48,169 nucleotides of DNA, from positions 1 to 48,169 of the forward strand of contig JAQXOT010000013.1 of assembly GCA_029099845.1 (NCBI GenBank), read 5' to 3'. A program made the translations under genes and the position numbers. Below, piece by piece: positions 6,756 to 15,464 of the stretch. Source of the DNA: a bacterium (lineage in GTDB: Bacteria; Bacillota_I; Bacilli_A; RF39; UBA660). The number at the start of each line of letters is the position of its first letter. The stretch's first letter is position 1. A model generated the notes under the pieces. That model worked only from the letters and a program-made list of their open reading frames with translations, did no database searches and was not told where the DNA came from.

Positions 6756-8963
6756 ATGAATAAAAAAGTATTTGAATTAGATTTTCATGGACGTAAAATT
6801 GTTGTTGAACATGGCGAGTTAGCCAAACAAGCTGACGGAGCTGTTTTAGTTAGATATAATGATACTGTTGTTTTAACTGCTGCTGTAGTTAGCAAAACAG
6901 TAAACTTATTATCTGATTTTTTCCCATTAACTGTGAATTATCAAGAAAAATTATATTCAGTAGGTAAAATTCCTGGTGGATTCATTAAAAGAGAAGGACG
7001 CCCAAGTGAAGCTGCCACTTTAGCAGCCAGAATGATTGATCGACCAATGCGTCCACTTTTCCCTGAAGGGTTCAAAAATGAGGTTCAAATTATTTCAACT
7101 GTTTTATCAGTTGATCAAGACTGCTCTCCAGAATTAACTGCTATGCTTGGATCATCCCTAGCGGTATCAATATCTAAAATACCATTTAATGGACCAATTG
7201 CTGGTGTAAAGGTTGGACGTGTTGATGGAGAATTTATTATTAATCCAACTCCAGAACAACTAGAAAAATCTGAACTAGACTTAACTGTTGCTGGTACCAA
7301 AGAGGCCATAAACATGGTTGAATCCAGTGCTAAACAAGTATCTGAAGATGTTATGCTTGAAGCCTTGATGTTTGGTCATGAAGCAGTTAAAGAGTTGATT
7401 GCCTTCCAGGAAAAAATCATTGCAGAAATAGGGGAAGAAAAAATGGAGTATGAAACATTAACTCCAGATCCAGAAATGGTTGAAAGAATTAAGGCTCTTG
7501 CAACAGATAAAATGGATAAAGCTTTAAGAATAAAAGGAAAATTAGAAAAATATGAAGCTATTGATTCTGTTAAAGAAGAAGTTTTAGAAATATATAAAAC
7601 TGAAAATGAAAATAATTTAAAAGATGACGAATTAAAAGAGTTATTAGTCAAAGTTAATATGGTTTTATCTGACATAGAATATGACTTATTTAGAAGCATT
7701 GTTGTTAAAGAAAAGCAAAGAGCAGATGGTCGTAAAATGGATGAAATTAGGCCTTTATCTACAGCCATTGATATCTTACCAAGAACTCATGGCTCAGCCC
7801 TTTTCACTCGTGGAGAAACCCAAGCTTTATCTGTTACAACTTTAGGTGCTTTAAATGAACACCAAGTAATAGATGGTTTAAGTATGGAAGATCAAAAACG
7901 TTTCATGCTTCACTATAACTTTCCACAATTTTCAGTAGGCGAAACTGGTCGCTATGGCGCACCTGGAAGACGAGAAATTGGCCATGGTGCTCTAGGTGAA
8001 AAAGCTCTAGCTCAAGTAATTCCTTCTGAAGAAGAATTCCCATATACCATCCGTGTTGTATCAGAAATACTAGAATCAAACGGTTCCTCATCTCAAGCCA
8101 GTATTTGTGCCGGCTGTATGTCTTTAATGACCGCTGGAGTTCCAATCAAAGCCCCAGTAGCAGGAATTGCTATGGGTCTAATTACACATGGTGATGACTA
8201 CACAATTCTTACTGATATTCAAGGAATGGAAGATCATCTTGGAGATATGGACTTTAAAGTAGCGGGAACCAAAGATGGAATTACAGCTTTACAAATGGAT
8301 ATAAAGATAAAAGGAATAACTAAAGAAATTTTAAAAGAAGCTCTAACTCAAGCTAAAAAAGCTCGCCTAGAAATTTTAGACGTCATTACTAAACAAATAC
8401 CACAACCACGTAAAGATGTTTCACAATATGCACCAAAGATGGAAACATTTACAATTAACCCTGCCAAAATCAAAGATGTAATTGGTCGTGGTGGTGAAAC
8501 AATTACAAAGATTATTTGTGATGCTTCAAATGTAACAGAAGTAACCAATATCAATGCTGTAAAAGTTGAATTAGAAGATGATGGCCGAGTAATTATCTAT
8601 CACTCTGATCGAGAAATAATTAATAAAACACGCCAAATGATTGAAGAAATTGTCCGTGAAGTTGAAGTTGGCAAAATCTATGAAGCTAAAGTAGTAAAAA
8701 TTGAAGACTTTGGTTGTTTTGTCCAACTATGGCCAGGTTGTGAAGGTCTAGTCCATGTTTCTCAATTAGCTAGTGAACATGTCAATAAAGTAGAAGATGT
8801 TGTTTCTTTAGGTGATGAAATTCTTGTAAAAGCTCTTGGCCCAGACAAAAAGGGAAGACAAAACTTTTCTAGGAAAGAGGCTCTAAAAGATTCAACCAAT
8901 TCAAAAAAGAAAGATTCAACAATGCCTATTGAATCATCAGAGCAAAACGAAGAACAAAAATAA
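6756..8963 (+). CDS. pnp: Polyribonucleotide nucleotidyltransferase (PNPase)
   Basis: 735 residues, slightly longer than typical (~705). It is a phosphorolytic 3'-5' exoribonuclease of RNA turnover that works as a trimer. Domain order is complete: RNase PH 1 (about 1-215, including [18 protein letters not shown]), an alpha-helical linker (235-310), catalytic RNase PH 2 (315-545, with [39 protein letters not shown] and [18 protein letters not shown]), KH (VIGRGGETI at ~574-582) and S1 (from ~625, [20 protein letters not shown]). A charged Lys/Ser/Glu tail follows S1. The ribosome site GAAGAGGT lies just upstream of the ATG. It is cotranscribed with rpsO and followed by a terminator. Confidence 0.98.
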   Translation: MNKKVFELDFHGRKIVVEHGELAKQADGAVLVRYNDTVVLTAAVVSKTVNLLSDFFPLTVNYQEKLYSVGKIPGGFIKREGRPSEAATLAARMIDRPMRPLFPEGFKNEVQIISTVLSVDQDCSPELTAMLGSSLAVSISKIPFNGPIAGVKVGRVDGEFIINPTPEQLEKSELDLTVAGTKEAINMVESSAKQVSEDVMLEALMFGHEAVKELIAFQEKIIAEIGEEKMEYETLTPDPEMVERIKALATDKMDKALRIKGKLEKYEAIDSVKEEVLEIYKTENENNLKDDELKELLVKVNMVLSDIEYDLFRSIVVKEKQRADGRKMDEIRPLSTAIDILPRTHGSALFTRGETQALSVTTLGALNEHQVIDGLSMEDQKRFMLHYNFPQFSVGETGRYGAPGRREIGHGALGEKALAQVIPSEEEFPYTIRVVSEILESNGSSSQASICAGCMSLMTAGVPIKAPVAGIAMGLITHGDDYTILTDIQGMEDHLGDMDFKVAGTKDGITALQMDIKIKGITKEILKEALTQAKKARLEILDVITKQIPQPRKDVSQYAPKMETFTINPAKIKDVIGRGGETITKIICDASNVTEVTNINAVKVELEDDGRVIIYHSDREIINKTRQMIEEIVREVEVGKIYEAKVVKIEDFGCFVQLWPGCEGLVHVSQLASEHVNKVEDVVSLGDEILVKALGPDKKGRQNFSRKEALKDSTNSKKKDSTMPIESSEQNEEQK

Positions 8964-8980
8964 ATTGAAATATCTACGAA

Positions 8981-9004
8981 AAAGTTCAGAAATGAACTTT
9001 TTTT
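8981..9004 (+). terminator. Terminator of pnp
   Basis: A perfect 8-bp stem AAAGTTCA / TGAACTTT with a GAAA tetraloop and T-tract. Confidence 0.88.
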
Positions 9005-9029
9005 CATATACTAACAATAGGTGAACATT

Positions 9030-9887
9030 ATGAAATTAAAAAAATTAATAAAACCACTTTCCGCCATTGTTTTGTTACTCTTTAGTTTTTATTACACCGA
9101 TAAAGTTGTCGACATCATTCGTGAAAAAGATCCAATTATGCAACAAATAAGACTATCAAGTGAAAAATATCAAATAGAATCAGTTGACGCCAAAGTCATA
9201 GGTGATAATATCATTCCTGGTAAAAATGGGAAAGAGATTGACTATGAAAAAAGTTATACTAAAATGAAACAATATGGTATGTATAATGAGGCCCTAACTA
9301 TCTTCAAAGAAACAACTCCAACCATCTCCATCGATGATTATTATGATAAATATATTATTCAAGGAAATACCGACAATAAACAAGTAGCCCTAGTATTTAA
9401 AATAAATGAGCTTAATAATTTCCAAGACCTCAGTGACCTTTTACTTTCAACTAATATTAAAACAACACTCTTTATTGATGGCCTTTTCCTTGAAAATAAT
9501 ACTGAAGAAATAACCAAATTACTTAATCAAGAATTAGAAATTTTAAGTTATGATAATAAATATGATGAATTATATTTTACTAGTGCTCTTAACTATTTAT
9601 CATCATTAACAAAAAAAGAACCTAAATTTTGCTATGCAGAATATGATCAAAAAGAAGTATTGGAACTTTGCTCAAAATTACATCTTCACACCATTATCCC
9701 CACAATTAGAGTAACTACTTCACCTTATAAGACAATTAAAGGAAAACTTAATAATTCTGCCATAATATCTTTGCCCTTAACCAATCAAACTATACGAGAG
9801 CTACCATTAATCATAGACTATATTACGCAAAAAGGTTACACATTATCAACCTTAGATGAACTATTAAGTGAAAACTTTGATAAGTAA
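9030..9887 (+). CDS. Degenerate NodB-fold (YlxY-like) membrane-anchored protein
   Basis: 285 residues. The ATG at 9030 follows AGGTGA; an upstream GTG at 9021 lies inside that site. One N-terminal hydrophobic helix anchors an extracellular domain. Position after pnp matches ylxY, a polysaccharide-deacetylase homologue of Bacillus. The deacetylase skeleton is recognisable: TTLFIDGLFLENN corresponds to the usual ATFFVDG strand, EPKFCYAEYDQKEVLELC to the FRPPYG region, and the C-terminal IIDYITQKGYTLSTLDELL matches the family end. The metal and catalytic residues are missing: the usual DD appears as KINELN, and the HxxxxH helix as SYDNKYDELY. The product is therefore probably a non-catalytic binding or structural protein of the cell wall. 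Confidence 0.6.
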   Translation: MKLKKLIKPLSAIVLLLFSFYYTDKVVDIIREKDPIMQQIRLSSEKYQIESVDAKVIGDNIIPGKNGKEIDYEKSYTKMKQYGMYNEALTIFKETTPTISIDDYYDKYIIQGNTDNKQVALVFKINELNNFQDLSDLLLSTNIKTTLFIDGLFLENNTEEITKLLNQELEILSYDNKYDELYFTSALNYLSSLTKKEPKFCYAEYDQKEVLELCSKLHLHTIIPTIRVTTSPYKTIKGKLNNSAIISLPLTNQTIRELPLIIDYITQKGYTLSTLDELLSENFDK

Positions 9888-9935
9888 ATTATAAGCTAAA
9901 ACACTACTTATTTCCTTTAATACCAAAGAAATTTC

Positions 9936-9964
9936 TTGTTTTACTACCATCTTTATAGTATACT
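9936..9964 (+). promoter_or_regulatory. Probable promoter of smc
   Basis: TTGTTT (9936-9941), 17 bases, TATACT (9959-9964), giving a leader of roughly 13 bases before the ATG at 9984. Confidence 0.6.
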
Positions 9965-9983
9965 TATAAATAGGGTGAAGTGT

Positions 9984-12938
9984 ATGTACTTAAAGGAAAT
10001 AACTGCGACTGGCTTTAAATCTTTCGCAGATAAATTAGATATTAAGCTTGATGACAAAATTACTTGTATTGTCGGGCCTAATGGCTCTGGAAAAAGCAAT
10101 GTAGTTGATGCTGTTAGATGGGTTTTAGGCGAACAATCAGTTAAGTCCTTGCGTGGAACTGATTCAATGAGTGATATTATTTTCTCCGGAAGTAAAAGTC
10201 GTAATCCCCTTAATGTTGCTAGTGTTGAATTAGTTTTTGACAATTCAGATCATTTCCTATCCGTACCATATACCGAAATATCAATAAAACGCCGTCTTTA
10301 TCGCAGTGGTGAAAATGAATACTTTCTAAATGGTGAAAAATGTCGTTTAAAAGATTTAAATAATTTATTGCTAGATTCTGGTATGGGAAAAGAATCATTT
10401 AATATTATTTCTCAAGGTGAAGTAGAAAAAATATTAAGTAATTCTGCTACCGATCGCCGAATAATTTTTGAAGAGGCCGCAGGAATTTTAAAATATAAGC
10501 GTCGTAAAGAAGAAGCTTTAAGAAAACTAGATCGTACACACAATAATTTAGATCGTGTAAATGATATTATTAGTGAACTAGAATCTCAAGTTGCACCACT
10601 TAAAGAGCAAAGCGCCAAAGCCCAAGAATATTTAGAGAACAAAAAAGGCTTAGACAACTATGAAGTAGCCTTGCTTGCTTATGACATTGAAAATACTAAC
10701 CAAGAATTAACCACCTTAAAAACACAAAAAGAAAAAATTGATCAAGAAATAATTACTATTTCCAATGAAATTTCTAAAGAAGATGCTGAAAGTTTAGAAG
10801 ACAAGACAAACTTAGAACATCTTGAAAATCAAAAAAATCTTCTTAATAAAGAACTTTTACAAATAACAGAAGAAGTTGAGAAAATAAACGGCGAAAAAAA
10901 TCTTTTAAAAGAACGTAGTAAGACTACTAAAGAAGAAAATGAACTAAAAGAAGAAATTAGAACATTACTTGAAAAAAAGTCTCAGTGTGAAGGTAATATT
11001 TCCATTCTCGAAGAAGAACTATCAAATATTTTATCAGCATCAAAAAAAGAAGAAGAACAAGATAAACTCCTTGCTAATAACCTACAAAATCTCCAAACTA
11101 AAAAAGTAATGTTAAATAATGACTATTCTAAATGCGACCGTGAACTTATCTCTATATCACATAAAATTTCATCATTAAGGCAGGAAATAGAAGAGGGGCT
11201 AGACATGCCTAATAGTGTTCGTCAGGTATTAAAAAATAATAACCTAACAGGAATACATAACACTATAGGTAACCTAATTTCCATAGACGACCAATATATT
11301 AAAGCTTTAAACATAGCTCAAGCTTCTAATAAAAATTTCATTATCACCAGTGATGAAAAGTCAGCTAAACAAGCCATTAACTATTTAAAAGATAATCATC
11401 TAGGAAGAGCTACTTTTTTTCCTTTATCGGTAATTAAAAGTCGCCACATTGATCAAGAAACCAAAAATTTATTAAGCACTAATAAAGACTTTATTGATGT
11501 CTTAAGTAATTTACTTACATATAATCCCCAATATCAAAGTATAATTGAAAATCAATTTGGTAATATTCTAATAGTGACCAATATGGATGCTGCCATTTAT
11601 ATAAGCAAACAAATCAATAATAAATATAAAATAATTACTTTAGATGGAGATGTTGTTAACGTTGGAGGATCCATGACAGGTGGATCAAACTACAACGCTA
11701 AAAGCCTAATTACTACCAAACAAGAACTAAATCATGCTTTAGAAAGAGAAAAAGCTTTAAAAGAAGAATTAACAACAACTGCCTCCAAAATTTCTTCCAT
11801 AGCTAAAGAAATTAATGAACTAGAAGAAAAAAATTATGCTTTAGCTAGAAATAAAGTAACATTAAAAGAGCAATACGATAAAAAACAAGCAGAAATAAAA
11901 CAAGAAAAGTTACAATTAGAAACAACTACAAAAGAGTGGGAAAGTCTTCAATCAATTTCCAATAACTCTATTAGTATAAAAGAACAAGAATTAATTCAAT
12001 TATTTCATGAAAAAAGTACCATTAAAGAACAAATTCAAATTAAAATTGCTTCTTTAATTAAAGAAATAGATGCTCTAAAACAAAAAATAGAGCAAGCAAG
12101 TGCTACAACTAAATTGAAAAATTCTAATTTAAGAAATCTTGAAAAAACTTCTCGTGAATTAGAAATATCTATAAATCGTTTAGATGTTAAAATAGATAAT
12201 ATGCTAAAGACACTGAGTGAGGAGTATGAATTGACTTTTGAAAGAGCTAAAAGTGAATATCAACTTGATAAAGAACCAGAAGAAGCACGAATTATGGTTA
12301 ATAAATATCGCAGTAATATTAAACGTATAGGCATGGTCAATTTAGCGGCTATTGAAGAATATGAACGCGTCAATACCCGCTATGTTTTCTTAACAAATCA
12401 AAGAGAAGATCTATATAATGCTGAAAATACACTTCTTGAAATAATGAATGAAATGGATGATGTTATGCGTGAAGAATTCCAAAATACTTTTGCTCAAATT
12501 AGACTAGAATTTCAAAAAGTTTTTAAAAAATTATTTGGTGGTGGACAAGCTGATTTAAAATTAACTAATCCAGATGATCTACTAGCAACCGGTGTAGATA
12601 TTGTTGCCTCTCCACCTGGTAAAAAATTGACCACTATTTCACTTCTATCAGGTGGTGAAAAAACTCTAACCGCAATTTCTTTACTTTTTGCTATTCTTAA
12701 TGTTCGCAGCACCCCATTTTGCCTTTTCGATGAAGTAGAAGCCGCTTTAGATGAAGCTAATGTAGAAGGCTTTGGTAAATATCTAAATCATTATCGAGAT
12801 AAAACCCAATTTTTAATTATTACTCACAAAAAGAAAACAATGGAATATGCTAATACTTTATATGGAATTACTATGCAAGAATCTGGTGTTTCTAAATTAG
12901 TTAGTGTTAAATTAACAAATTATGATGAGGTGCTATAA
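9984..12938 (+). CDS. smc: Chromosome partition protein Smc (short-armed)
   Basis: 984 residues from the ATG at 9984, chosen because GGGTGAAG precedes it and the product then starts MYLKEITATGFKSFAD as in other Smc proteins; in-frame codons from 9936 lie upstream of the promoter's -10. Smc with ScpA and ScpB forms the condensin that organises and segregates the chromosome. Visible: Walker A GPNGSGKSN (~31), Q-loop SQGEVE, N-terminal coiled coil (~170-405), hinge (~410-570, including GGSMTGGSN), C-terminal coiled coil, signature LLSGGEKTLTA (~887) and Walker B CLFDEVEAALDEA (~912). Bacillus Smc is ~1186 residues; the ~200-residue deficit lies in both arms, so each arm is about 90-100 residues shorter. 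All ATPase motifs are intact. Confidence 0.95.
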   Translation: MYLKEITATGFKSFADKLDIKLDDKITCIVGPNGSGKSNVVDAVRWVLGEQSVKSLRGTDSMSDIIFSGSKSRNPLNVASVELVFDNSDHFLSVPYTEISIKRRLYRSGENEYFLNGEKCRLKDLNNLLLDSGMGKESFNIISQGEVEKILSNSATDRRIIFEEAAGILKYKRRKEEALRKLDRTHNNLDRVNDIISELESQVAPLKEQSAKAQEYLENKKGLDNYEVALLAYDIENTNQELTTLKTQKEKIDQEIITISNEISKEDAESLEDKTNLEHLENQKNLLNKELLQITEEVEKINGEKNLLKERSKTTKEENELKEEIRTLLEKKSQCEGNISILEEELSNILSASKKEEEQDKLLANNLQNLQTKKVMLNNDYSKCDRELISISHKISSLRQEIEEGLDMPNSVRQVLKNNNLTGIHNTIGNLISIDDQYIKALNIAQASNKNFIITSDEKSAKQAINYLKDNHLGRATFFPLSVIKSRHIDQETKNLLSTNKDFIDVLSNLLTYNPQYQSIIENQFGNILIVTNMDAAIYISKQINNKYKIITLDGDVVNVGGSMTGGSNYNAKSLITTKQELNHALEREKALKEELTTTASKISSIAKEINELEEKNYALARNKVTLKEQYDKKQAEIKQEKLQLETTTKEWESLQSISNNSISIKEQELIQLFHEKSTIKEQIQIKIASLIKEIDALKQKIEQASATTKLKNSNLRNLEKTSRELEISINRLDVKIDNMLKTLSEEYELTFERAKSEYQLDKEPEEARIMVNKYRSNIKRIGMVNLAAIEEYERVNTRYVFLTNQREDLYNAENTLLEIMNEMDDVMREEFQNTFAQIRLEFQKVFKKLFGGGQADLKLTNPDDLLATGVDIVASPPGKKLTTISLLSGGEKTLTAISLLFAILNVRSTPFCLFDEVEAALDEANVEGFGKYLNHYRDKTQFLIITHKKKTMEYANTLYGITMQESGVSKLVSVKLTNYDEVL

Positions 12939-12980
12939 TAAAAATAATTACATTTAATATTAATAATAATTTAAAAAATA

Positions 12981-13008
12981 AAAGGGCTATTTAAAATAGC
13001 TTTTTTAT
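12981..13008 (+). terminator. Terminator of smc
   Basis: GGCTAT-type stem (AAAGGGCTAT / ATAGCTTTTTT) with a small AT loop, followed by T-tract. It abuts the next promoter. Confidence 0.75.
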
Positions 13009-13038
13009 TTGACATCTTCCCAAACAATATAGTAAAAT
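13009..13038 (+). promoter_or_regulatory. SigA-type promoter of the M3-like peptidase gene
   Basis: Consensus TTGACA (13009-13014), 18 bases, TAAAAT (13033-13038). Confidence 0.8.
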
Positions 13039-13061
13039 ACAAAGCTACAAGGAGAAGAAAA

Positions 13062-14477
13062 ATGAGTATTTTAAAAGCCAATGGTATTATTATTGATTAT
13101 GATAAAAAAAATAAAGCTCAAGCCTTAGAACTAAAAAAAATAATTGAGCAAAATCCTCAATTTTTTACTTATTTATTATCAAACTATAAAGGTATAAGTT
13201 TTACTAATAAGAAGTCATATCTAAATATTCCCCTAGATATGGACCTAAGTACTAGCGTAATATCTACTATTGATAGCTTTTTTCTTCAAACTACGCCTAA
13301 AAAAACACAAGAGGAATTATCAAATTGGCTTTTAGCTTACACAATAATTGAAAAAACCAATCATCCTTCTAACTATAATATAGCCAAATTACCACCAAAT
13401 TTTAGCTATTATTATATAGCATATTTACGCTATCAAGTTGATCACTCTAAAGAAAAATTACTATCTTTTATTTTTAATCCAACCATTGCTGAGGAAAATG
13501 CTCTATTTAACTGGTTATGTAAAAGATCTGGCCTTTCTCTTTATAATAACTTACTACAAAAAGAAATATTAACTTTGAGTAATTCAAAAAAACCACTAGA
13601 TTTATTTTTAGTTAACAATATAGAAAAAATAACTAAAATAATTTCTGATAATTTTAGTGCTGAAGAGCAAGAAGAATGTCACCAAAATTTACCGCTTCAA
13701 AATTTAACAAAACTAAAAAAAGAGCAATGTGATGAACTTTGTATGGAATACTTAGCCACAATTGATCCAACCCTAAAATGGTTGGAAATATATATAACAG
13801 CTCAAGAAAACGGTCATATAAAATACACTTCAAATAATAGAAAATGGGAAACAATATCAAACCATGATGATATATCCATAGTAGCTCCACTATCTGGAAC
13901 AATCGAAGATTTTATTTCTATGATTCATGAATTTTCTCATTATATTTCTTTGATAAATTTAAATATAGGGGAGAGTATACCCTTAACTTTAATAGAGTTT
14001 CCAGCCCTTTTCTTTGAAAAAACAGCATATGATTTTCTTTTATCAAAAAACTATCCTCAAGATGAAATTGCTCTTTTACAAGAGCAAAGAGACTCATGGA
14101 CTCAAGAAAACTATTTATCAGTTCTTCCATATTTAAATTATTTATCTGGGTATTTAAAAAATGATTTTAAATTAAACGAATATGAGGTAAAAAATTGGCA
14201 TGAAGTGCAAGATGACTATATTGAAGATCAAGATGAATGTCTAAATAGAAACTCCTTTTTAATTACTAAACATGATGCTATCACCAAACAATATCCTTAT
14301 GTTATTGGTAGCTATTTAGCACAAACTGCTTTAAGAAAGCAAAATGCTGCTCCAGATACTTTAAAAGATATTATTTACTATACCGAAAACTTATCTAAAA
14401 CTTCTCCAGAAGAAATTTTTACCTATCTTTCCATTCTTTCTTTTCCAAAGGAAAAAAGAAATATCTTAATTAAATAA
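13062..14477 (+). CDS. M3-like (oligoendopeptidase-type) zinc metallopeptidase
   Basis: 471 residues, preceded by AAGGAGAAG. The zinc motif HEFSH (residues 289-293, IHEFSHYISL) is followed about 20 residues later by a Glu in LTLIEFPALFFEKTAYD. This HExxH...E arrangement and its surroundings resemble the M3/PepF gluzincin active site. The protein has no signal peptide, so a cytosolic peptidase is likely. It is shorter than PepF (~600 residues), and its N-terminal half is not recognisable, so it is a divergent family member at best. It is monocistronic with its own promoter and terminator. It could also belong to another gluzincin family. Confidence 0.65.
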   Translation: MSILKANGIIIDYDKKNKAQALELKKIIEQNPQFFTYLLSNYKGISFTNKKSYLNIPLDMDLSTSVISTIDSFFLQTTPKKTQEELSNWLLAYTIIEKTNHPSNYNIAKLPPNFSYYYIAYLRYQVDHSKEKLLSFIFNPTIAEENALFNWLCKRSGLSLYNNLLQKEILTLSNSKKPLDLFLVNNIEKITKIISDNFSAEEQEECHQNLPLQNLTKLKKEQCDELCMEYLATIDPTLKWLEIYITAQENGHIKYTSNNRKWETISNHDDISIVAPLSGTIEDFISMIHEFSHYISLINLNIGESIPLTLIEFPALFFEKTAYDFLLSKNYPQDEIALLQEQRDSWTQENYLSVLPYLNYLSGYLKNDFKLNEYEVKNWHEVQDDYIEDQDECLNRNSFLITKHDAITKQYPYVIGSYLAQTALRKQNAAPDTLKDIIYYTENLSKTSPEEIFTYLSILSFPKEKRNILIK

Positions 14478-14508
14478 AAAAGACTAGATTGCTCTCATCT
14501 GGTCTTTT
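14478..14508. terminator. Bidirectional terminator between peptidase and def
   Basis: A 12-bp stem AAAAGACTAGAT / ATCTGGTCTTTT with one T-G pair. Its right arm overlaps the 3' end of def on the other strand. Confidence 0.8.
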
Positions 14509-15032
14509 CCTTTATAAGGCTCCTTTTTATCAATATGATCAGTAAATAAAATCCCATTTAAATGATCTAATTCATGTTGCATAGCAATCGCTAAATCCTC
14601 TCTAGCTCTAACATGAATTTTTCTTCCTTCCATGTCATATGCTTCCATTGTAACTCTTGCATATCTAGGAACTATTCCATCAACCGGACGGTTAACACTT
14701 AAACACCCTTCCCCAGACTCAACATAAATTTTTTCTACTGAATTACTAATAATCTTTGGATTAACAAGAATATAATCTTCTAGCTTTCCATCTCCTAAGT
14801 CATCTGTTACTACAAAGTATCTCTTTGCTACCCCGACTTGAATAGCAGCAAGCCCCATACCAGGACGTAAATTATATTTCTCAGCCAATTCTTCATTTTG
14901 ACTATCATGCAAATACTTAAGCATTAATTCTATCGTTTCTTTATCTTTTTCTGTTAATGGAAAAACAACTTCTTTGCTAACAGTTCTTAATCTTTTATCA
15001 CTCTCATCTAATATGTCCTTTGTTCTTAGCAT
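14484..15032 (-). CDS. def: Peptide deformylase
   Basis: 182 residues; it removes the formyl group from nascent N-formyl-methionine using a bound metal. All three motifs are present: GMGLAAIQVG (motif 1), EGCLSV (motif 2, with the metal-ligand Cys) and QHELDHLNG (motif 3, HExxH-type). The length and the insertion after motif 1 fit the type 2 enzymes of Firmicutes. The start at 15032 is supported by AGAGGTGATTGT just upstream on the minus strand; a further upstream GTG/ATG extension to 15056 would bury this site. It has its own promoter at 15095-15123. It is often next to fmt; that is not the case here. Confidence 0.96.
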   Translation of the reverse strand: MLRTKDILDESDKRLRTVSKEVVFPLTEKDKETIELMLKYLHDSQNEELAEKYNLRPGMGLAAIQVGVAKRYFVVTDDLGDGKLEDYILVNPKIISNSVEKIYVESGEGCLSVNRPVDGIVPRYARVTMEAYDMEGRKIHVRAREDLAIAMQHELDHLNGILFTDHIDKKEPYKGKDQMRAI

Positions 15033-15094
15033 ACAATCACCTCTTAATACATACATAATTACTTTTAATATTTCACGTAAATAGAAACAAACAT

Positions 15095-15123
15095 ATTATA
15101 TATCAATAATATCTAAAAGTCAA
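15095..15123 (-). promoter_or_regulatory. SigA-type promoter of def
   Basis: On the minus strand: TTGACT, 17 bases, TATAAT, 63 bases upstream of the def start codon. Confidence 0.8.
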
Positions 15124-15156
15124 AAATAAAACGCATAAGTATTTACTTATACGTTT
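15122..15156 (-). terminator. Terminator of the YjcZ-like gene
   Basis: A 13-bp stem AAACGTATAAGTA / TACTTATGCGTTT (one wobble) followed on the minus strand by a U-rich stretch. It separates the small gene from def and overlaps the def -35. Confidence 0.75.
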
Positions 15157-15163
15157 ATAAAAA

Positions 15164-15328
15164 TTAATTGCCAAAACGACAACCAAGAACAATTACTAAT
15201 AAAATAAATAATACTAAAATAATAGCATAATTAGAAGAGGTGTTTCCACCGCAACCTGTTTGGTAGTAAGGCATTTGATACATTTGATTACCGCACCCAC
15301 AACCAGAGCCTCCACCATAATAATACAT
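15164..15328 (-). CDS. YjcZ-like tiny membrane protein
   Basis: 54 residues. The N-terminal half is rich in Gly, Tyr and Cys (MYYYGGGSGCGCGNQ... QTGCGGN) and is followed by one hydrophobic helix (YAIILVLFILLVIVLGCRFGN). This is the layout of the YjcZ family of small sporulation-associated proteins in Bacilli, which typically end in a single helix with a short polar tail. AAGGAGGCACTGTT precedes the ATG, an excellent ribosome site. A SigK-like promoter match lies about 30 bases upstream. Its function is unknown; location in a membrane is inferred from the helix. Confidence 0.75.
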   Translation of the reverse strand: MYYYGGGSGCGCGNQMYQMPYYQTGCGGNTSSNYAIILVLFILLVIVLGCRFGN

Positions 15329-15356
15329 AACAGTGCCTCCTTTTCATAATCTACTA

Positions 15357-15383
15357 TAAAATATGTAAATTGACAAAAAATGT
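15357..15383 (-). promoter_or_regulatory. SigK-like promoter match upstream of the YjcZ-like gene
   Basis: On the minus strand: AC, 16 bases, CATATTTTA, which fits the Bacillus SigK consensus (AC, 16-17, CATAnnnTA). The predicted start near 15350 leaves a short leader containing the ribosome site. In AT-rich DNA such matches arise by chance, so confidence is low. Confidence 0.35.
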
Positions 15384-15464
15384 TAATAAAAATAACCTAA
15401 GGAAACTTTTCTTTAAAACTATCTTAAAAATATATGCTATATTATTATAAAGTGGAGTGATATA

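Noticed and set aside
7115-8554. Minus-strand open frames within pnp
   Set aside because: pnp is unmistakable; the antisense frames have no homology-like motifs or promoters.
15378-15464. Strong SigA promoter for ftsW
   Set aside because: Only weak TATATT-like matches and no -35 at correct spacing were found, so none was annotated.
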